A stretch of DNA of 64,000 nt, from positions 62,001-126,000 of the forward strand of contig JAKSNJ010000002.1 in assembly GCA_024399965.1 (NCBI GenBank), read 5' to 3'. The notes under the pieces are model-generated. The model was not told the DNA's origin. It was given only the letters and a program-made list of their open reading frames with translations, and did not search any database. This DNA comes from Paludibacteraceae bacterium (GTDB lineage Bacteria > Bacteroidota > Bacteroidia > Bacteroidales > Paludibacteraceae). Positions 44,508-54,065 of this stretch are shown here, in pieces. Made by a program: the position numbers and the translations under genes. How positions within the stretch are numbered: the stretch's first letter is position 1; every line of letters begins with the position of its first letter.

Positions 44508-47500
44508 ATGAAGGATCTACTACAACGAGGCGTTTTTCTTTATTGCTGCCTCTTTCTTCCATTGTTTGTAAGTGCCAAGACTATCACCGGTACTATCAGT
44601 GACGCCAAAGGCGAAGCCATAATCGGTGCCAGCGTGGTGGAGCAAAATACCACCAACGGTACGGTGACTGATTTTGACGGTAATTACCAACTTAATATAG
44701 AGGTTGGTAAGACCTTAGTGGTGTCGTATGTTGGCTATACCACTCGTATGGTGCGCATAGTGGATAACAAGTCGGCATACAACATTGTTTTGGAGGAAGA
44801 TAACGAAGTGCTGGAAGACGTAGTGGTAGTAGGTTATGGTACCCAAAAGCGTTCGGATGTGACGGGTGCTATTTCTTCGGTTAGTGCCAAAGAAATCGAA
44901 TCGTTCTCTACCAAATCCTTGGCGGAGTCGTTGCAGGGTTTGGCTGCGGGTGTATCTGTGACCAAAGGTAGTGGTGCCCCCGGTGAAGGAGCAGAGATTT
45001 TGATTCGTGGTGCCGGTAACTTGAGCGGTATGAGTCCATTGTATGTAGTAGATGGTGTAGCCCAAGATGCCGGATTTAATTTCAATATGCGTGACGTGGA
45101 ATCCATTGAGATTCTGAAAGATGCCGGATCGGCCGCTATCTATGGTAGTCGCGCAGCCGGTGGTGTGATACTGATCACCACCAAACATGGTAAACAGGAA
45201 AAAACACATGTCACGCTCAATATTCGTGCCGGTTGGCGTAAGACGATGAATAAACTGAATCTGCTCGGCACGGAAGACTGGGTAAATGCGCGTGACGCTT
45301 GGCATCTCGGCTCATCTACATTAGATGTGCTGGGTGTATCTTCGATAGATGAACTGCCGAACACGAACTGGATGGACGTGATGTACGGCACAGGCGTAGA
45401 GCAGGAGTATAACGTAGGTATATCCCACAGTGGGGATAAGACCAATATGTTTATGTCAATTGGTTATATGGACGAAAAAGGAACGTATATGGGCACGCGC
45501 GCACAACGTTTCTCGTTCCGTACCAACCTTGACCACAAAGTTAGCAAACATGTCTCCATTGGAGAATCTATATACGGCACTTGGTCCAAGACCGACCCCG
45601 CTGCCCAATCATCGGTTTATTATCACACTATTCCGTTCCGTACGGTGCCTGTGATGGAAGTAAAGGACGCAGACGGCAATTATGCACAAACACCTATTTC
45701 GGTAGGTTCAGGGCCTAATTTTGCAGGAATAGAAGATGCGTTTCACACATATCATAATGATAACTATTCTCTTAATGCACGCGCCTATTTGGACGTGAAC
45801 TTCATTGAGGGCTTGAATTGGCACACCAACGCTTCTGCCAACATGACGGCATATAGCAGCAATCAGTTCCAAGAATACAAGGACTTTGGACCGGTGCAAG
45901 TGGGTGTACCCGGGGGACAGTTATTCTCTACGTCCGGTACGACGCTCAATCTGATGTTTAACTCCGTTTTGACCTATGACCAAACGTGGGGAGACCACCA
46001 TTTCAAAGCTATGGTCGGTACCGAGTGGTGGCGCTTGTCGGGCTACGGACTGAGTACAACGGCGTATAATTTCACCGTCAGTCCAGCGCAATCCATTGCT
46101 TTGTCTTCGGAAGGTCCTACCAAGGACGCTTCGGACAACCTGCCGCAGGAGCGTCGCGGTTCAGCATTTGCCCGTATTAACTATGAGTATGGCGGACGGT
46201 ATATGGTAGCGGTCAATTTCCGTGCAGATGCTTCTGACCGCTTCAGTAAAAAGAACCGTTGGGGTTTCTTCCCTTCGGTCAATGCCGGTTGGCGTATGAG
46301 TGAAGAGCCGTGGATTAAGGAACCCGCCGGCGATTGGCTGAGTAACATGAAGATTCGTGCCAGTTGGGGTATGTTGGGTAATGACAATGTGGCACAATAT
46401 ATGTATGAATCAACCTACGCCCTTACCGGTGTAAGTTATGCATTTGACAACTCTTCTACCCGTTCTACCGGTGCGTGGTTGGCTGTGCTTGGTAACGAAG
46501 ACTTGCGTTGGGAGCAAGTCAACCAGTGGGACCTCGGTTTGGATTTGGGCTTCCTCAACAATCGACTTACGGTTACCTACGACTACTACAATCGCCAAAC
46601 GCGTGATATGATTTATCGTGGCTCGCTTCCCTTGTCTTCGGGTATGAGTTATTATTTTGCTTCCGACGACCCGGGTAATACGGTGCCGGTGTATTTGAAT
46701 GCCGGTTTGGTGGAGAACCAAGGTCATGAGATTTCGTTGGGTTGGAAGGAAAAACGTGGTGAATTTGAATATGGTATCGTTTGGAATGCCTCCTTTAACC
46801 AAAATATGGTAAAGCAGGTGGGTGATGCCCCGGGTGCAAAACCGATAGATGCAGGTATAGATGCCGATTGGAATTTTGTGGCCCGTACCGAAGACGGCCG
46901 CCCGATGGGACAGTTCTACGGCTATAAGTGCTTAGGTATTTTCCAAGACCAAGCTCAAGTAGATGCTTATAACCAAAAAGCACTTGCCAACTGGCGTGCC
47001 CAAAACCCGGACCACCTATACGGCTACGCTGATAATGGTCAGCCACTCAATGCCGATGGCAAGGAAATAGGTATTTATTGGCAAAAATCGAATACCGGCG
47101 TAGGTGACTTGATTTTTGATGACAACGGCGTTGGCCGTGTAACGGACAAGAGCAAACAATTCATAGGCAATCCGTGGCCGAAGATGGAGATGGGTCTTAC
47201 TCTCAACTTTGCTTGGCGCGGTATTGACTTGAGTGCTGTATTCAGTGGGGCTTTCGGTTTTGACATAATGAACCTGATGAAGCCCTACACCAATATGTTC
47301 TCTTCGGACAATACAACCAAAAATATCTTCCACACTTCGTGCTTTGGTGCAGATAATATGACTGTAACCGATGACCCACGTGTGGGCTATATTAATGAGG
47401 ATGGAAGTATGATTGGTGACGGTGCTGCCAACAAAAACTATTCTACCGTTTCCAGTTACTTATTAGAGAAGGGGGACTATTTCAAACTCAAAAATTTGAG

Positions 47501-47720
47501 TTTAGGTTATACGCTCCCCACCAAGTGGACCACCAAGGCACACATTGAGAAGTTGCGTCTTTATTTCTCGGCACAAAACGTATTCACTATCACCAAGTAT
47601 TCGGGTAATGACCCCGAGATTGGTCGCTATAACGGCAGCCAACTCTTGTGGAACGTAGATACGCAGTACCGCTATCTGCCCAACCGCTTATTCTCGTTTG
47701 GCTTGGATGTAATGTTTTAA
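44508..47720 (+). CDS. susC: SusC/RagA-family TonB-dependent outer-membrane transporter
   Basis: A 1070-aa glycan importer. Signal peptide 1-23, CarboxypepD_reg domain (about 24-105; TITGTISDAKGEAIIGASVV), the TonB-box region near EDVVVVGYGTQKRSDVTGAI, plug domain with LSGMSPLYVVDGV, then a 22-strand-type barrel ending FGLDVMF. The length is normal for SusC. It partners the SusD lipoprotein encoded 15 nt downstream, and TonB energy drives oligosaccharide uptake. The presence of GH97 and GH87-like enzymes points to alpha-glucan oligomers as substrate. Confidence 0.95.
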   Translation: MKDLLQRGVFLYCCLFLPLFVSAKTITGTISDAKGEAIIGASVVEQNTTNGTVTDFDGNYQLNIEVGKTLVVSYVGYTTRMVRIVDNKSAYNIVLEEDNEVLEDVVVVGYGTQKRSDVTGAISSVSAKEIESFSTKSLAESLQGLAAGVSVTKGSGAPGEGAEILIRGAGNLSGMSPLYVVDGVAQDAGFNFNMRDVESIEILKDAGSAAIYGSRAAGGVILITTKHGKQEKTHVTLNIRAGWRKTMNKLNLLGTEDWVNARDAWHLGSSTLDVLGVSSIDELPNTNWMDVMYGTGVEQEYNVGISHSGDKTNMFMSIGYMDEKGTYMGTRAQRFSFRTNLDHKVSKHVSIGESIYGTWSKTDPAAQSSVYYHTIPFRTVPVMEVKDADGNYAQTPISVGSGPNFAGIEDAFHTYHNDNYSLNARAYLDVNFIEGLNWHTNASANMTAYSSNQFQEYKDFGPVQVGVPGGQLFSTSGTTLNLMFNSVLTYDQTWGDHHFKAMVGTEWWRLSGYGLSTTAYNFTVSPAQSIALSSEGPTKDASDNLPQERRGSAFARINYEYGGRYMVAVNFRADASDRFSKKNRWGFFPSVNAGWRMSEEPWIKEPAGDWLSNMKIRASWGMLGNDNVAQYMYESTYALTGVSYAFDNSSTRSTGAWLAVLGNEDLRWEQVNQWDLGLDLGFLNNRLTVTYDYYNRQTRDMIYRGSLPLSSGMSYYFASDDPGNTVPVYLNAGLVENQGHEISLGWKEKRGEFEYGIVWNASFNQNMVKQVGDAPGAKPIDAGIDADWNFVARTEDGRPMGQFYGYKCLGIFQDQAQVDAYNQKALANWRAQNPDHLYGYADNGQPLNADGKEIGIYWQKSNTGVGDLIFDDNGVGRVTDKSKQFIGNPWPKMEMGLTLNFAWRGIDLSAVFSGAFGFDIMNLMKPYTNMFSSDNTTKNIFHTSCFGADNMTVTDDPRVGYINEDGSMIGDGAANKNYSTVSSYLLEKGDYFKLKNLSLGYTLPTKWTTKAHIEKLRLYFSAQNVFTITKYSGNDPEIGRYNGSQLLWNVDTQYRYLPNRLFSFGLDVMF

Positions 47721-47735
47721 TTAGGAGGAACGATT

Positions 47736-49589
47736 ATGAAAAAGAATATTGTTGTTATTACGCTTATTGCAGCGCTTTCGCTTACCTCTTGCAAGGATTT
47801 CTTTGAAATCAATAATCCGCAAACACTCTCGCAAGCGAATTTTCCCTCTACTATGGAGCAAGTCAATCAGTTGGTGACTGCTGCCTATGCCCAAAACCAT
47901 GCTTTTGGACTCTATGCTTTCTATTGGTTCCCGATGGGTGTGTACCTGTATGACCACACCACCGACCTCTATGGTTCGTACGATGAACGTGCCTTCAGTC
48001 AAGATAACTATTCCACGCCCGAGTCGCGCTATTTGACTACCTCCTATACCGATATATGCAAATGGGCTTCGCTGTCCACTGCTGCTTTGGAGGGTATTGA
48101 ACGGTATAGTCAGTCGGCTTCTTCTGCCGAGAAGGACCAATTGGCTTATATGCGCGGTCAATGTCTTTTCAATCGTGCTTTGGCATATTGGCACGGGCAG
48201 ATCTTCTTTGAGATGGATGCCAATGGATTGGGTATGCCTATTATCAACGAGGTACTGAGCGATGCCGAAAAACTGAAACGTCCACGTAGTTCAGTAAAAG
48301 ATTGTTGGCAGTTTATGATTACTGACCTTGAGGAGGCATGTGCTTTGCTGAAAGGACATACCGAGGATTTAGTGAATGGCGAGTATCGCGTTACTTATTG
48401 GGGCGCAATGGGCTTGTTGGCAAAGGTCTACATGCAGTCGCTCTATATCTTCCCTGACAACAAAACCAAAGCCAAGACCGTTATGGAGGAGATTATCAAC
48501 GAATCCGGAAAAACCTTGGCTTCCTACGAGGTATATAGCGATATGTTCTACGGCAACGAGCAGAACGAGCATAACTGTGAATCGTTGTATGAGATTACTA
48601 TGACTACCGATTATACCCAAGACGGACCGTGGGCTGGTTATACCACAGGTTCAGGTATGGCGGTCGTTTATGCACCATGGTACACCGACCTGAATATCCG
48701 ATTCCGTAAAGGACGCGAGGACAAAACCGACCCTCTGACCTTGGAAGATGATATTATCACTTCTACCAAGAGTTCACAGTGGGGCAATAACTTCATACAT
48801 GACAAGAATATAGCCCGTTTCGGTTTTTGGCATTTCCACGGAGATACCGTGCCGCGGTGGACCTTTAATCACGATTTTGACTACAGCGCTAAGCGCTCCC
48901 GTGCCAATTTCCCATACGCGCTGGCTGATGCCACCTATCGCGATGATGCTCTTGCGCTCAAGAACGACAAGTCCAAAGTAGATCCGCGTATAATGCTTTG
49001 TGCCGGACAACCCTATGTAGATGCTTATATCAACGCCAGTGGCGATACTACGTGGTACGACCGCTCCTCTGAGGTCAACAACCGTCCTGACATCTTGGCT
49101 TGGCAGCACCGTAAGTACACCAACACACGTGGTGTCGAGATGGGTCCTGCTCCTTATGGCAAGAACGAATCCAGTGACTGCAATATCTATATTGTTCGTT
49201 TGGCAGATATCTATCTGCTCTATGCGGAACTGATGGCAACGGAAAATCCTGCGCTTGCGTTGGAATATGTTAATAAGGTACACGCACGTGCGTACGGCGA
49301 TGACGACAGTTATAACTACACCTCGCTCACTGACCGTACCAAAGCTTATTTTGACGAAGACCCCTTGGCTAACGATGTCATCAGATATGAGCGTTGGGCA
49401 GAACTCTTTGCCGAAGGACAATGGTGGATGGATGTGCGTCGCTATCGCTTAGGTAATGCCGAAGCGGACTACTACAAAGAAACCCGCCACGGTGCTATCA
49501 CGTGGAAAGGGGACTGCTCGTATGTGCAACCTATTCCACAGTTGGAAATCGAACGTAACGAAAATATACAACAAACTACCGGATATTAA
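47736..49589 (+). CDS. susD: SusD/RagB-family surface glycan-binding lipoprotein
   Basis: A 617-aa lipoprotein with lipobox LTSC (Cys 19). The SusD helical TPR core is recognisable (YMRGQCLFNRALAYWHGQIF and RVTYWGAMGLLAKVYMQSLY), and the C-terminal RagB/SusD part has RLADIYLLYAELMA and RYERWAELFAEGQWWMDVRR. It caps SusC on the cell surface and delivers glycan. It lies 15 nt after susC, and the GH97 gene begins 3 nt after its stop. Confidence 0.95.
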   Translation: MKKNIVVITLIAALSLTSCKDFFEINNPQTLSQANFPSTMEQVNQLVTAAYAQNHAFGLYAFYWFPMGVYLYDHTTDLYGSYDERAFSQDNYSTPESRYLTTSYTDICKWASLSTAALEGIERYSQSASSAEKDQLAYMRGQCLFNRALAYWHGQIFFEMDANGLGMPIINEVLSDAEKLKRPRSSVKDCWQFMITDLEEACALLKGHTEDLVNGEYRVTYWGAMGLLAKVYMQSLYIFPDNKTKAKTVMEEIINESGKTLASYEVYSDMFYGNEQNEHNCESLYEITMTTDYTQDGPWAGYTTGSGMAVVYAPWYTDLNIRFRKGREDKTDPLTLEDDIITSTKSSQWGNNFIHDKNIARFGFWHFHGDTVPRWTFNHDFDYSAKRSRANFPYALADATYRDDALALKNDKSKVDPRIMLCAGQPYVDAYINASGDTTWYDRSSEVNNRPDILAWQHRKYTNTRGVEMGPAPYGKNESSDCNIYIVRLADIYLLYAELMATENPALALEYVNKVHARAYGDDDSYNYTSLTDRTKAYFDEDPLANDVIRYERWAELFAEGQWWMDVRRYRLGNAEADYYKETRHGAITWKGDCSYVQPIPQLEIERNENIQQTTGY

Positions 49590-49592
49590 TCT

Positions 49593-51641
49593 ATGTTTAA
49601 AAAGTCTGTTTATTTATATATTTGTTTGATGGTGGCACTGTGCGTGTCCTGCCATCGTAATGCCACCTCTGTTTCGTCGCCTGATGGGCAACTCAAATTG
49701 TCCTTCGATTTGATCGATGGTGTGCCACATTACAGTGTGTCCCGTGATGGTCAACCCGTGTTGCTGCCATCACCTATGGGACTCACGTTTGTTACCAATG
49801 ACGGAGATACTGTCTCCAACTGCGGTTGGCAACTGTCCCAAACCGAATCGGCTTCCGTGGACGAGACATGGGAAACTGTTTGGGGTGAGGAGCGGCTCAT
49901 TCGTGATTATCACAACGAACTCACCGTTCATCTCTCTCCCCTAAACACAAAACTCTCATCTCTAAACTTATCCATCGTTTTCCGCGTGTTCAATGACGGT
50001 TTTGCTTTCCGCTATGTTTTCCCCGAGCAGGAGGCGAAGCAGTTGACCGTCTTAGATGAGCATTCGTCGTATGTATTTGCCGAGGAACCGCAGATATGGT
50101 CTATTCCGTGGCGTACGGAGTATTACGAGGCATTGTTTGAGAAGACCCCCTTGCATGAAAAGGATACGATGAATTCGCCCATCACTTTGGAGATGGCTGA
50201 TGGCTCTTATGCCTTCATACATGAGGCAGCCCTCACCGATTATCCCTGCCAAAACCTCTATGCTCTAAACGGTAGCGAAGCGTCTTCTCAACTCTCTACC
50301 TTCCTCACTCCGTGGATGAAGGACGACCAAGTGATAGAGGACAAAGCCTATGTTACTACGCCTTTTGCTACGCCGTGGCGTTTTATGATTTTGACGCGCA
50401 CATTGCCTGAAATGGTTGCTTCGCGTATCATGCTTAACCTCAACGAGCCCTGTAAGATAGAAGATACTTCGTGGATTCGACCCATGAAGTTCATTGGTAT
50501 TTGGTGGGGTATGCACATGCGAGAGTGGACATGGCGTCAGGGACCTAATCATGGTGCCACCACCGAACACATGAAACAGTATCTCGACTTTGCTGCCGAC
50601 AACCATATTCAGGGTGTTTTGGCTGAAGGTTGGAACTTAGGTTGGGAGGGATACGAAGGTATCAACAACGACCGCTTCTCTTTTGTCACTCCCTATCCCG
50701 ATTACGATATCAACTTCTTGAGTGAATATGCCAAGCAACGGGGTGTGCAAATCGTTTGCCACCATGAGACTTCCGGTCGTGCCAACGAGTACGAAGCCGA
50801 CCTTGATACGGCCTACCAATATATGCAACGATATGGTATGCACGCCGTTAAGACGGGTTATGTTGCTCCTATTATCACCACCAACGACGGGCACCAGATT
50901 AACCGTTCCCAATCGGGTGTACGGCACTACCGCAAGGTTATCGAGACGGCTGCCAAATATCAGGTGATGATAGATAATCACGAACCGGCTATGCCTACCG
51001 GCTTGCAGCGAACATGGCCTAACCTGATGACACAGGAGGGTATTCGTGGACAGGAATGGAACGCTTGGTCAGCCGATGGAGGTAGTCCCTGCTCGCATGT
51101 CTGCACGCTGCCCTTCACGCGTATGATGGCCGGCCCTGCTGACTATACACCCGGCGTGTTCGCCTTCGAGAATCCTGTTATCCCGGGCACTCGCGTACAT
51201 TCCACACTCTGCAATCAACTGGCGCTCTTTGTCGTGCTTTATAGTCCGCTGCAAATGGCGTGCGATAAGATAGAAAACTACCAAAAGCACCCTGCCGAGT
51301 TCCAGTTCATTAAAGACGTGCCCTGTGATTGGGAGCAATCGCGACTCTTGGATGGACAAATCGGCGAGTATGTGGTTATGGCACGTCAAGAACGGGGCGG
51401 TAATGACTGGTATCTTGGTGCTATCACCAATGAGACGGCGCGTGATATTACCATTGACCTTTCCTTCTTGGGTGAGGGCGAGTATGAAGCACAGATTTAT
51501 CGGGACGGTGACGATGCCGAGTGGCAAGAACGTCCCTATTCGACTAATATAGAAACACGTGTAGTAACGGCCAATGACCAACCTATGACCATCCGTTTGG
51601 CATCAGGTGGTGGTTGTGCTATCCGATTTAAGAAACTATAA
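49593..51641 (+). CDS. susB: GH97 alpha-glucosidase (SusB-like), lipoprotein
   Basis: A 682-aa GH97 enzyme. The lipobox is LCVSC with Cys 20. The N-terminal beta-sandwich, the (beta/alpha)8 barrel and the C-terminal domain are in the usual order. Glu 392 (CHHETSG), Glu 464 (DNHEPAMPTG) and Glu 488 (GIRGQEW) align with SusB Glu 439, 508 and 532, with the last two 24 residues apart as in SusB. It therefore belongs to the inverting alpha-glucosidase type rather than the retaining alpha-galactosidase type. It would release glucose from alpha-glucan oligomers. A degenerate heptamer repeat gives an unusual insert LSPLNTKLSSLNLS near residue 117-130. Confidence 0.92.
   Translation: MFKKSVYLYICLMVALCVSCHRNATSVSSPDGQLKLSFDLIDGVPHYSVSRDGQPVLLPSPMGLTFVTNDGDTVSNCGWQLSQTESASVDETWETVWGEERLIRDYHNELTVHLSPLNTKLSSLNLSIVFRVFNDGFAFRYVFPEQEAKQLTVLDEHSSYVFAEEPQIWSIPWRTEYYEALFEKTPLHEKDTMNSPITLEMADGSYAFIHEAALTDYPCQNLYALNGSEASSQLSTFLTPWMKDDQVIEDKAYVTTPFATPWRFMILTRTLPEMVASRIMLNLNEPCKIEDTSWIRPMKFIGIWWGMHMREWTWRQGPNHGATTEHMKQYLDFAADNHIQGVLAEGWNLGWEGYEGINNDRFSFVTPYPDYDINFLSEYAKQRGVQIVCHHETSGRANEYEADLDTAYQYMQRYGMHAVKTGYVAPIITTNDGHQINRSQSGVRHYRKVIETAAKYQVMIDNHEPAMPTGLQRTWPNLMTQEGIRGQEWNAWSADGGSPCSHVCTLPFTRMMAGPADYTPGVFAFENPVIPGTRVHSTLCNQLALFVVLYSPLQMACDKIENYQKHPAEFQFIKDVPCDWEQSRLLDGQIGEYVVMARQERGGNDWYLGAITNETARDITIDLSFLGEGEYEAQIYRDGDDAEWQERPYSTNIETRVVTANDQPMTIRLASGGGCAIRFKKL
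49939..49966. repeat. Degenerate heptamer array inside the GH97 gene
   Basis: 7-mers CCCTAAA, CACAAAA, CTCTCAT and CTCTAAA in phase, related to the complement of TTTAGAG at 33851. It is translated as an insert between two N-domain beta-strands. Confidence 0.5.
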
Positions 51642-51643
51642 TC

Positions 51644-52177
51644 ATGAAACACCAATTTGCCCTTTTGCTCTGCATCGCCTTGGGAACGGCTATGATGACT
51701 TCGGTTCGTTCTTACGGAGAAGTTCCACCTCCACCTCCCGGACATGACGAGGAATGTGAAGATAACCTCATCTTCAGTAAATGGGACGATGTCCTTTTCG
51801 TCAATAATGGCAGCCAACGCTTTACTGCCTACCAGTGGTATTGTGCCGATACACTTGTACCGGGGGCTACCGACCAATATATCCATAAAGCAGGTATGGC
51901 TACCGATGGCGCTATGTACTATGCCGTCGCTACGGAAGTTAACGGGCATAAGGTAACATGCTGTCCTAAACTCTTTGTGGATTTTCCTGCTTCCCAACCG
52001 CTTAACCCTGCCGAGCAAGTCCGCAAAGTTGCCCTTTATAATAACACAGGACGCAAAATGGGTGAGTGGGACGCTAAACCGAATATCAACACGCTGGGCC
52101 TTAGTCGTGGGTGCTATATTTGGTATTTTACCAATCAGGAAGATAATTCGTGGTCCGAAAAAATGCTGATTCCATGA
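51644..52177 (+). CDS. Small secreted Ig-like protein with type A T9SS-like CTD
   Basis: A 177-aa protein with a signal peptide (1-24), a Pro-rich stretch (VPPPPPGHDE), an Ig-like domain (WDDVLFVNN, AYQWYCADTLVPGAT) and a C-terminal domain of T9SS type A style (VALYNNTGRKMGEW; LGLSRGCYIWYF; SEKMLIP). The Ig part is paralogous to that of the protein at 2483-3769. It begins 2 nt after the GH97 stop and its own stop overlaps the next start (ATGA), so it is made together with the downstream barrel. It may be a surface subunit of that barrel. Confidence 0.65.
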   Translation: MKHQFALLLCIALGTAMMTSVRSYGEVPPPPPGHDEECEDNLIFSKWDDVLFVNNGSQRFTAYQWYCADTLVPGATDQYIHKAGMATDGAMYYAVATEVNGHKVTCCPKLFVDFPASQPLNPAEQVRKVALYNNTGRKMGEWDAKPNINTLGLSRGCYIWYFTNQEDNSWSEKMLIP

Positions 52178-53103
52178 CCCAACATCGGTTTATATTACTT
52201 CTACTATGTACCTTCTGGTGTGGGCTGACGATAAGTGCTGCAGGAGGGCGTGGCTATGCCGTGATAGAGTTATCCGGCGGTGGCGGATTGAGCAATATGG
52301 GTGTCACGGCTGCGGCTAATGACCAGCATAACCTCAAAATCAAGTCCCTGTCCTCATACACTTATACCGGGCACATCGGTTTGGCGTATATGATTAACCC
52401 TTATATCGGTTTGGGCGTTGGTGCAGACTTCACACGCATCGGCGGAGGGGTAGGACTGACGGGTAATATGCGTTGGGACAATGTCGGGGACACTGAGCGT
52501 GAACGGTACAACCATATCGCTGTGCTGAACGATTGGAAAGAACAGCAGCAAATGCTCTTGGTGGAAATACCTATCGGACTGCGTTTTGGCGCTGCTGTCG
52601 GTTCTGCCGTCGAGTTTACGGGGGAAGCCGGATTGCGAATAGGTTTGCCTATCCAGACAGATAACGACCTTGCCGGCTCCGTCACACATCAGGGCGAATA
52701 TGACCCGTGGGCACTGCTACTCAATCGTGTCGATAACCATGGCTTCTATACTGCCGATTTTGCTGCCCAACCTGCCATCAGTGCGCGCACGTCGTATTCC
52801 TTATATGCCAAGTTAGGTATTCAAACGCCCATCAAGGACGATGTTGTTTGGTTTTATTCGCAGGTTTATGGGGCGTATGCTTTGACCAATGCGTTGGCAT
52901 TGGGAGATCTGGATTTGGGTTTCCGCAACGACAATATGGGGCAAGATGACGCACATGCGTTCATGGCTGATTATAGTTCGGCTTACGATACGCGTTATAT
53001 CGCCAAGGTACGTCCCTTCCAACTCGGATTGGAAGTCGGTTTGCGTTTCTTCCTCTTCCCCAAACAGCACTTCCCCTGCCACTGCGTCAAGGACCGCTTC
53101 TAA
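52174..53103 (+). CDS. Outer-membrane beta-barrel protein of the PUL
   Basis: About 309 aa. The start is set at the ATG at 52174, which overlaps the previous stop, giving the signal peptide MTQHRFILLLLCTFWCGLTI; the longer reading from 52150 lacks one. The rest reads as outer-membrane strands (AVIELSGGGGLSNMGV; HIGLAYMINPYIGLGVGADF; LVEIPIGLRFGAAVGSAVEF). It is related to the barrel of the STN/OmpA protein at 687-2465 but lacks the OmpA and STN domains. It is the last gene of the PUL operon. It is not a PorP/SprF family member as far as I can see. Confidence 0.65.
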   Translation: MTQHRFILLLLCTFWCGLTISAAGGRGYAVIELSGGGGLSNMGVTAAANDQHNLKIKSLSSYTYTGHIGLAYMINPYIGLGVGADFTRIGGGVGLTGNMRWDNVGDTERERYNHIAVLNDWKEQQQMLLVEIPIGLRFGAAVGSAVEFTGEAGLRIGLPIQTDNDLAGSVTHQGEYDPWALLLNRVDNHGFYTADFAAQPAISARTSYSLYAKLGIQTPIKDDVVWFYSQVYGAYALTNALALGDLDLGFRNDNMGQDDAHAFMADYSSAYDTRYIAKVRPFQLGLEVGLRFFLFPKQHFPCHCVKDRF

Positions 53104-53187
53104 GGTCAAAATAGGGTTGCCATATCCTTCATAGTGCCAAGAAAATGCCATATTGTGATATAAATATATCACTTTGTTGCGTTTTAT

Positions 53188-53219
53188 GTTGCATATATCA
53201 AAAATTTTTTGTATCTTTG
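53188..53219 (+). promoter_or_regulatory. Promoter of the glycogen synthase-like gene
   Basis: TATCTTTG at 53212-53219; the upstream element is a near-match (GTTG, 53188-53191) at 20 nt. Confidence 0.65.
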
Positions 53220-53246
53220 TAGCGGAATGAAGTATTTTTAATCCCA

Positions 53247-54065
53247 ATGCCTATGAAAGAACCCAGACGCATTTTATTTATCTCTCAGGAGATTTCTCCC
53301 TATTTGATAGAGGAGACACCGATACGAGTGCTGAATCGACAGCTGCCTGAATTCTTCCAAAACAACGGTTTTGAGACACGTACTTTTATGCCCAAATTCG
53401 GCGAAATCAATGAACGAAGAAATCAATTGCACGAGGTGATTCGGTTGAGCGGAATGAACTTGATTATTGAAGATACCGACCACCCTCTGCTCATCAAAGT
53501 GGCCAGTATGCAACCGGCACGTATGCAGGTGTATTTCATTGATAACGAGGATTATTTCTGGCATAGAAAAGGCATTGGAGATGACAAGGGCGAATATGCC
53601 GACAATGATGAACGGTGTGTTTTCTTCGCTCGTGGAGTGCTTGAGACGGTCAAAAAACTCCGTTGGACGCCCGATTTGATAATCTGCTCCGGCTGGATGT
53701 CCGCTTTGGTGCCTCTCTATCTCAAAAAAGTATTCTACAAAACGCCTTTCTTTGAGCATACCAAGGTCATTATGTCTTTGGACGATAACACCTATCAAAA
53801 GCCGTTCGGAACGAAGTTTGCCAATAAAGTTCTCACCGAAGGTATGGTCTCCAACGACGTGCGCAGCATAGAAGGTTTCCCTGTTGGGTATGAAGAACTG
53901 ATGCGTTTGGCTGTGGATCACGCCGATGCACTCGTTATGGTTTCGCCGCAGGTCAATCAGCGCGTGCTCAACTACGTGGAGATGAGCGGCAAGGCATCGC
54001 TCCCGTTTGACAACAACAATCCTGAGTCCTATTTGGACTTTGTTAACAAGATATTGCAAGATTGA
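53247..54065 (+). CDS. Glycogen/starch synthase N-terminal domain protein
   Basis: A 272-aa protein matching only the N-terminal (GT5 catalytic) Rossmann half of glycogen synthase: RRILFISQEISPYLIEETPI, the MPKFGEINERRNQLHE region, YFIDNEDYFWHRKG, and PDLIICSGWMSALVPLYLKK. The nucleotide-sugar-binding C-terminal GT-B half is missing, so on its own it may not synthesise glycogen. Short proteins like this occur across Bacteroidetes, so it is not a local truncation. The ATG at 53253 is an alternative start. It overlaps the DUF4270 lipoprotein gene by 4 nt. Confidence 0.85.
   Translation: MPMKEPRRILFISQEISPYLIEETPIRVLNRQLPEFFQNNGFETRTFMPKFGEINERRNQLHEVIRLSGMNLIIEDTDHPLLIKVASMQPARMQVYFIDNEDYFWHRKGIGDDKGEYADNDERCVFFARGVLETVKKLRWTPDLIICSGWMSALVPLYLKKVFYKTPFFEHTKVIMSLDDNTYQKPFGTKFANKVLTEGMVSNDVRSIEGFPVGYEELMRLAVDHADALVMVSPQVNQRVLNYVEMSGKASLPFDNNNPESYLDFVNKILQD

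Noticed and set aside
52174..53103. PorP/SprF assignment for the PUL barrel
   Set aside because: Expected PorP/SprF sequence landmarks were not recognised and the size and strand pattern fit better with the barrel at 687-2465.
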